A DNA stretch of 10,477 nucleotides from contig JAPHSI010000196.1 in assembly GCA_026193155.1 (NCBI GenBank), positions 1 through 10,477 of the forward strand. Reading direction: 5' to 3'. Position numbers and translations under genes: made by a program. This DNA is from Sulfurimonadaceae bacterium (GTDB taxonomy: Bacteria > Campylobacterota > Campylobacteria > Campylobacterales > Sulfurimonadaceae). Shown here one piece after another: positions 5,903 to 10,477 of the stretch (its first letter is position 1; every line of letters begins with the position of its first letter). The notes beneath the pieces were generated by a model that ran no database searches, was not told where the DNA came from, and worked only from the letters and a program-made list of their open reading frames with translations.

Positions 5903-8065
5903 TTACACAAACTTTTTGATAAAACTGTATATTTGACCTAAAGATATCCCTCCATCATTTATTGGTGTAGATTGTTGATGATAAAAATCTATATTATTTT
6001 CTTTTAATTTTACTGCAATTAGTTCCAATAAAGTCTTATTTTGAAAAACTCCACCGCTTAAAATTACATCTAAATTTTCTTTTTTTGATATGTCAAGCAC
6101 TATACTTACAAGTGTATTTATAAATTTTGAAACTATATTGTTATCAAAAAAGTCGTACTCGATGTCTATTTCACCATTTATAATTTTATATTCAAAACTA
6201 TCTTTAATTCTGAAATCATAACTCATTTCGCACATTAACCCTGCTTCACCCTCATAACTCTGAATCTGTAGTAAACCTGAGATAGATGCAATACCATCAA
6301 ATAATCTTCCTACAGATGAACTTAGTGGTGCGTTTAAATTTTTAGAGTAGCTTTGATGAAGCATTTTAATATTTGCATCTGAGAACTCTTTTACACATTC
6401 CAAATCAAGCTCTAATACCTCTTGCAAAGTATATTTCTCAAATAGTAAGCTAAGTGCCACTCTTCTTGGCTCTTTTATGGCTTTTTCACCACCAAGTAGT
6501 TTTATATGTTTGAAGTGGTATTTTCTACAATCACCTAAAAATACTTCTCCTCCCCAAAGAGTTTTATCATCTCCAAAACCTGTTCCGTCAAAACTAAATC
6601 CCAAATAATCACCACTTAATCCAAATTCTGCCTTTGCTGCATATATATGGGCTAAATGATGTTGCAGTTGTTTTAACTCTATATCTTGTTTTTTCGCCCA
6701 CTTTGTAGTTTCATAATTTGGATGATTATCGTGCACTATAACATCAGGTTTAAAATCATAAAAACTGTTAAAGGTCTCTATTGTTCTTTGAAAATATTCC
6801 AAACTCATTAAAGAATCCAAATCCCCTATATGCGGTGAAAGTATTATGGTGTTATCAAAACAAATGCTTATTGTGTCTTTTTGATTTGCTCCCACAGCCA
6901 AGATTTTTTTATCTACTTTAAAAGGTAATTTTATAACTTTTGGAGCGTAACCGCGTGCTAGTCTTAATACTTGTGTTTTACTATTTACTATTTGTACAAC
7001 AGAATCATCAACCGCATTTATAATATCTCTATTAAAATCCAATATAAAATCAACAAAGGGAAGTTTTTCTTTTATCATCTCTTTTGTGGTTATAATCGGC
7101 TCACCGCCCAAGTTTGCACTTGTAGCAACAATAGGAAAATATAAAAATTCAAAAAGTAGATGATGAAGTGCCGTATATGGTAAAAAACATCCTATTCTAT
7201 CTATATTTGGAGCTACTAAAGCTGATATTAAAGTATTTTTTTCTTTATTTAAAACTACTATCGGTCTCTCTTTAGATTCTATTAGTTCGCATTCTTTATC
7301 ATCAAGTTTTGCTATTTTTTTTACCTGACTTAAATCTTCACACATAATAGCAAATGGTTTTGAAGGACGATTTTTAAACTCACGCAATCTTTTTAGTACT
7401 TTATCATTTCTTGCATCACACACTATATGAAAACCGCCTATGCCTTTTATGGCTACGATTTTTCCTTCTATTATTTTTTTTGCAGTCTCTTCTATAGTTT
7501 CATTTAGTTTCGGTCCACAATTTTGACAAGAGATAGGTTGTGCATGATACCTTCTATTTAAGGGATTTTCATAATCTTCTCTACACTCTTTACACATCTC
7601 AAATTTTTTCATAGAGGTATTTTCTCTATCGTATGGAAGAGTTTTTATTATAGAGTATCTGGGTCCACAATTTGTACAATTGGTAGCAAAATAGTTTTTA
7701 AATCTGCCATTTTTTAAATCTTTTAAACAATCATCACAAATACAGATATCAGGGGAAACCAATGTTGATTTAGGACTGCTTTGTTCAGAGTCGCTATGAA
7801 GTATATCAAATGACTTTGAAGAGTTGATTACTTGAACAAATTTTGATTTTATTGCATCTATATGTGCTAGTGGAGGAAGTTCGTTTTTTAATATTTTCTC
7901 AAAATCTTCAATTCTTTCTATACAGCCTTGAAGCTCAATTTCAACACCCTCGGGTGTATTTTTTACAAAGCCCTTAAGATCTAACTCTGTAGCTATTTTA
8001 TAGATAAAAGGACGAAATCCAACACCTTGGACAACTCCTTCTATAAAATAGTGTTTCCTAGTCAT
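5903..8065 (-). CDS. hypF: HypF, hydrogenase maturation carbamoyltransferase
   Basis: 720-residue cytoplasmic enzyme that activates carbamoyl phosphate with ATP and transfers the carbamoyl group to the C-terminal Cys of HypE, the first step of CN ligand synthesis for the NiFe site. Domains in order: acylphosphatase-like (about 1-90; GVVQGVGFRPF with Arg18, and KNTPEGV with Asn36); two zinc fingers (Cys110/113/130/133 and Cys158/161/180/183); YrdC-like (about 190-375; ends at TSANLGGEP and RLARGYAP); Kae1-like (about 385-715; VGANQKDTISI, SPHIGDL, metal ligands in HHLAH 469-473, FDGTGFGDD, SGGVFQN 670-676, NDGGISLGQ 703-711). All catalytic segments are present; the length is slightly below the usual about 750. 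The gene overlaps the end of hydE by 8 bp, with AAAGG 11 nt before the ATG. Confidence 0.97.
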   Translation of the reverse strand: MTRKHYFIEGVVQGVGFRPFIYKIATELDLKGFVKNTPEGVEIELQGCIERIEDFEKILKNELPPLAHIDAIKSKFVQVINSSKSFDILHSDSEQSSPKSTLVSPDICICDDCLKDLKNGRFKNYFATNCTNCGPRYSIIKTLPYDRENTSMKKFEMCKECREDYENPLNRRYHAQPISCQNCGPKLNETIEETAKKIIEGKIVAIKGIGGFHIVCDARNDKVLKRLREFKNRPSKPFAIMCEDLSQVKKIAKLDDKECELIESKERPIVVLNKEKNTLISALVAPNIDRIGCFLPYTALHHLLFEFLYFPIVATSANLGGEPIITTKEMIKEKLPFVDFILDFNRDIINAVDDSVVQIVNSKTQVLRLARGYAPKVIKLPFKVDKKILAVGANQKDTISICFDNTIILSPHIGDLDSLMSLEYFQRTIETFNSFYDFKPDVIVHDNHPNYETTKWAKKQDIELKQLQHHLAHIYAAKAEFGLSGDYLGFSFDGTGFGDDKTLWGGEVFLGDCRKYHFKHIKLLGGEKAIKEPRRVALSLLFEKYTLQEVLELDLECVKEFSDANIKMLHQSYSKNLNAPLSSSVGRLFDGIASISGLLQIQSYEGEAGLMCEMSYDFRIKDSFEYKIINGEIDIEYDFFDNNIVSKFINTLVSIVLDISKKENLDVILSGGVFQNKTLLELIAVKLKENNIDFYHQQSTPINDGGISLGQIYSFIKKFV

Positions 8066-9470
8066 CTATGGCTGTACCTTTTGAAAAATATGGGTTTGAT
8101 AAAGAAAATTTACTTACTATACGACTATGCACAACAGTATTTTCAAACATATTTCCCATCATAACAAAATTATCTATCTTATACTTAGTTTTTAACTGCC
8201 CTAGCGTAGATATAGCCATATCTGCCAAAGCTTCAAAAGTAGAATATGCAAGATAATGATCATCCGTTCCGGCTAATTTAAAGCTCATAATTGAGCCTAA
8301 AAAAGAAACATAATCAAATCCATCTTCATTAAAAAAAGTATCTATTTTAAGTCCGCCGTTTCCTCTAAATTCTAAGGATTTATCACTTACATTCTCAAAG
8401 TCTCTGCCTTTAAGTTCAAAAACACATGATAAAGTCTCAAAAAGATTATACTCTGGATTATTTTCAAACTCTTCAATGATTTTTGGATATTTTTTTTCAA
8501 AGTTTACGAGCAGTTTTTGTTTTTTATCATCAACCTTCATTTGCTCTATTACATCTGCTAATTTAAATTCTCCAAATTTTAAAGCATATTTTGTATCTTT
8601 TTTATTTGATACTAAAAATGAGATTCCATTTTTTTCACTCAGGTTTACCCCAATAGCTTCACTAAAACCTGCTTCTTTAGATATATTTAAAAACCTGTTT
8701 AAAACTTTATCTTCATTCATGTTCTCTAAAGAGTTTGATATATTTAAAGTGTCTTTTATAACAAGAACATTTCCTTGAAGAGTAGTTACTCTTAATGTAT
8801 CTAACTGCTCAAAGAAAAGATACTCAAGTTCACCATCTTTTGCATTTAAAGCAGTCATTGTAGCTTTTATTGTATTTGGAGACTTGATTTTTATGTAGTT
8901 TTTGCCTGTTATTTCTTTTAAATCTTCATCTTTTATAGTTACTTTTATAGTTGGTTTCTCTATCGATAAAAGTGTTTTTATCTCATCTTCAGTCATAATA
9001 AAGAGCTTGTTTAATTTTGATGAGTCAACAACTAATAGTGCGTCTCCTTCCCTGTAATGCGGAGAATAAACATGCTTATCTTCTAACTTTAGGGTCTCTT
9101 TGTTTGAGTAATGATTACACACTATTGTATCATCAAGATAATTTGGGCTAGATGGATTTGTAAGTTTATCTAAACATTTAGGACACAAGGAAATGTTATA
9201 GTTTTTAGATTCTAATGAAGCTTTGTTAATATTTATATCTTCATTTTTTGTATCTATATTACCCAAAAAAATAGAGTGAGGCATAAACTTTTGTGCGTTG
9301 TTTGAGAATCTCTCAATCGCATTTTTATCACTGTCATCCAGCAATAAAACTATATTGTTTTTATTTTGTGAAACCTCACCGACTATTTCACTTTTCTTTA
9401 CAATATCTTGTAAAAAACCTGCAAAATACTCAGAATTTGAGTTATAACTGATAGTTTGCTTGATAGCCAT
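8058..9470 (-). CDS. hydE: HydE, hydrogenase accessory protein, a divergent HypF-like protein
   Basis: 470 residues from the ATG at 9468-9470; an in-frame GTG 12 bp further upstream is the alternative. Position after hydD matches hydE of Helicobacter and Wolinella, which is needed for hydrogenase activity but has no defined reaction. Comparing it with HypF of this window shows the same order of segments. An acylphosphatase-like N-terminus (about 6-70) lacks the catalytic Arg. LCPKCLDKLTNP...VCNH (Cys96, Cys99, Cys118) resembles HypF CDDCLKDLKN...NCTNCG. LFIMTEDEIK...EKPTIKV (about 156-177) resembles the YrdC segment PFAIMCEDLS...ERPIVVL. YNLFETLSCVFELKGR and GNMFENTVVHSRI (439-451) resemble the Kae1 segments GRLFDGIASISGLLQ and GGVFQNKTLLELI. 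The HHxxH metal site and nucleotide loops are absent, and it ends (AIDD) where HypF reads INDGG. It overlaps hydD by 29 bp and hypF by 8 bp. Confidence 0.85.
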   Translation of the reverse strand: MAIKQTISYNSNSEYFAGFLQDIVKKSEIVGEVSQNKNNIVLLLDDSDKNAIERFSNNAQKFMPHSIFLGNIDTKNEDININKASLESKNYNISLCPKCLDKLTNPSSPNYLDDTIVCNHYSNKETLKLEDKHVYSPHYREGDALLVVDSSKLNKLFIMTEDEIKTLLSIEKPTIKVTIKDEDLKEITGKNYIKIKSPNTIKATMTALNAKDGELEYLFFEQLDTLRVTTLQGNVLVIKDTLNISNSLENMNEDKVLNRFLNISKEAGFSEAIGVNLSEKNGISFLVSNKKDTKYALKFGEFKLADVIEQMKVDDKKQKLLVNFEKKYPKIIEEFENNPEYNLFETLSCVFELKGRDFENVSDKSLEFRGNGGLKIDTFFNEDGFDYVSFLGSIMSFKLAGTDDHYLAYSTFEALADMAISTLGQLKTKYKIDNFVMMGNMFENTVVHSRIVSKFSLSNPYFSKGTAIDD

Positions 9471-10008
9471 CTTTATACTCACTTTGTGGATTTGAATATG
9501 ATAATATAATATCTTCTAAGGGATACTCTATCTCATTCTTTTTATATTTTATACCGGCTTTATCTAACTCAGCTATAGCTGCACCGACAAACTCTTTAAA
9601 CTTCTCTTTCATTTTATCACTTAGAGCGATATTTACACTTACTATATCCTCTGGAACAATACCTATTATATTTACTTCAGCCATTTTATCCAGCACTGAA
9701 CATATCTCTAACATCTCAACTATTTCAACTTCATGGGCTGTTTGTTTATAAGAACCAAGTCCCAGCATCTCATTTGCTGGAAGATTATATATAGAACCTG
9801 CTTCATCTTCCATTGTAATAGTATCAAGTATTAAAACCTTATCATAGTCTTGATAGTAAGTCATAAGCTGAAAGCCTAGAACTCCACCATCAACAAGTGT
9901 AACATCATCTTTAAATGTATAGTTCTTTTCTATATACTTTTGTGCATATACACCGACACCTTCATCTTTAAAGATTATTGTGCCGGCACCGACTATAGCT
10001 ACTCTCAT
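9442..10008 (-). CDS. hydD: HydD, hydrogenase large-subunit maturation endopeptidase
   Basis: 188-residue protease of the HybD/HyaD family (M52) that removes the C-terminal peptide of the hydrogenase large subunit once nickel is inserted. Start is the ATG whose A is shared with the hydC TGA (TGATG); AAGAAG lies 7 nt upstream, and the GTG codon immediately before is less likely. The nickel-sensing residues of the family are all present: Glu16 in FKDEGVG, Asp62 in ILDTI and His92 in QTAHEVE, in the same spacing as in E. coli HybD. The N-terminal VAIVGAG strand and LVDGGVLG segment also fit. The C-terminus is about 25 residues longer than in many homologues (KKNEIEYPLEDIILSYSNPQ onward) and its end is encoded in the overlap with hydE. 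Confidence 0.95.
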   Translation of the reverse strand: MRVAIVGAGTIIFKDEGVGVYAQKYIEKNYTFKDDVTLVDGGVLGFQLMTYYQDYDKVLILDTITMEDEAGSIYNLPANEMLGLGSYKQTAHEVEIVEMLEICSVLDKMAEVNIIGIVPEDIVSVNIALSDKMKEKFKEFVGAAIAELDKAGIKYKKNEIEYPLEDIILSYSNPQSEYKDGYQANYQL

Positions 10009-10477
10009 CACTTTTCTTCTTTAACAAACTTAGAACCGCCGACAACAATACTAATATCACCCTCTTGCCAGAACATTGTTCTCCAAATCTGATAATATAC
10101 ATGAAACATTACCCATCCGATTAAAATATACATTGTTTGATGATGTGAGATTCTTACATCCATATATGTACCACCTGTTACAACAACTGTCCAATCAGTT
10201 GCAAAATGCAATATCCAAGGCCACCATGCACCAATGGAACTTTGTCCATGAGCAAGACCGTGTACATATAACTGAAGTCCGGTAAGCAGCATCCAGATTA
10301 GCAATAGATGAAATATTAAAAAGAACACAGAATTGTAACTATCGGCATGTTCTGAATTAAAATTTTTCACTCTATTAAATGTAATCAGATTAATAAATAC
10401 ATCAAAAAATTCTTTTATATTTTTCCCGTTTGGTATAATTTTTTTATAAGCTTTGTCAAATCTTGAAAAATAATAAA
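10008..10477 (-). CDS. hydC: HydC, cytochrome b subunit of uptake hydrogenase (3' part only)
   Basis: Membrane anchor that passes electrons from the periplasmic hydrogenase to the quinone pool through two b haems. The reading frame is open to the right edge. The 35 codons before the GTG at 10368-10370 encode YYFSRFDKAYKKIIPNGKNI and onward, a cytoplasmic loop typical of this family, so the gene does not begin at that GTG and the N-terminal helices are outside. Visible parts: helix VFFLIFHLLLIWMLLTGLQL, an aromatic loop with WWPWILHFATDW, and helix MYILIGWVMFHVYYQIW. His in ISHH and in MFH are 14 residues apart, the spacing of the conserved haem-ligand pair of HydC/HyaC. The C-terminus is short and charged. 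Stop overlaps the hydD ATG. Total family length is about 220-230 residues, so about two thirds is present. Confidence 0.93.
   Translation of the reverse strand, partial: YYFSRFDKAYKKIIPNGKNIKEFFDVFINLITFNRVKNFNSEHADSYNSVFFLIFHLLLIWMLLTGLQLYVHGLAHGQSSIGAWWPWILHFATDWTVVVTGGTYMDVRISHHQTMYILIGWVMFHVYYQIWRTMFWQEGDISIVVGGSKFVKEEK

Noticed and set aside
8068..8778. Plus-strand open frames at 8068-8256 and 8476-8778
   Set aside because: Both are antisense to hydE, whose frame is supported by gene order and HypF similarity. Ser/Phe-rich translations are typical of reverse shadows of A/T-rich genes.
10076..10285. Plus-strand open frame of 69 codons
   Set aside because: Antisense to hydC, whose haem-binding helices are clear on the other strand.
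10008..10370. HydC as a complete 120-residue protein starting at GTG
   Set aside because: The frame stays open to the right edge and the preceding 35 codons encode a loop fitting the family. The GTG is an internal Val codon.
1..10477. tRNA, rRNA, CRISPR arrays, riboswitches
   Set aside because: Coding sequence covers nearly everything. The two gaps are about 80 bp each and hold no cloverleaf, repeat-spacer pattern or known aptamer-like structure that I can see.

Overview
The window looks like a chromosomal segment of a Campylobacterota (epsilonproteobacterial) organism, of the Sulfurimonas/Sulfurovum/Arcobacter/Wolinella sort. The DNA is very A/T-rich, the genes are tightly packed with overlaps, and the gene content is the membrane-bound uptake [NiFe]-hydrogenase locus in the hyd/hyp order typical of that phylum. 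This assignment rests on gene content and protein style only; no search was run.

Right part, minus strand, read from the right edge leftwards: the 3' end of hydC (cytochrome b anchor, cut by the window edge), hydD (nickel-dependent maturation protease), hydE (Campylobacterota-specific accessory protein) and hypF (carbamoyltransferase that starts CN ligand synthesis). All junctions overlap, so this is one transcription unit continuing from upstream structural genes (presumably hydA/hydB, outside the window). Left part, minus strand: a NicO/NiCoT-type nickel permease, hypB (nickel-inserting GTPase) and the start of hypC (Fe(CN)2CO scaffold subunit), closely spaced and continuing beyond the left edge. 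Together these supply nickel, build the cofactor and process and anchor the hydrogenase.

Middle part (about 1574-5902): a visibly more A/T-rich block separates the two hydrogenase parts. It holds a minus-strand three-gene operon (TonB-dependent outer-membrane receptor, small secreted protein, membrane-bound diguanylate cyclase with a Cache-like sensor) and one plus-strand gene. That gene encodes a zinc-ribbon/HTH protein that reads as a catalytically dead relative of IS1595/IS1016-type transposases. It is convergent with the cyclase gene (15-bp overlap) and divergent from the nickel permease.

The two observations most worth following are (1) HydE reads along its whole length as a shortened, catalytically degenerate paralogue of HypF, encoded directly upstream of hypF itself, and (2) the apparently domesticated transposase, intact as an ORF but missing the catalytic Glu, sits divergently beside the nickel permease where a regulator would be expected. 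The receptor/periplasmic protein/cyclase triad is a plausible outer-membrane-to-c-di-GMP sensing unit of unknown ligand. I saw no tRNA, rRNA, CRISPR array, intact insertion sequence or convincing intrinsic terminator.
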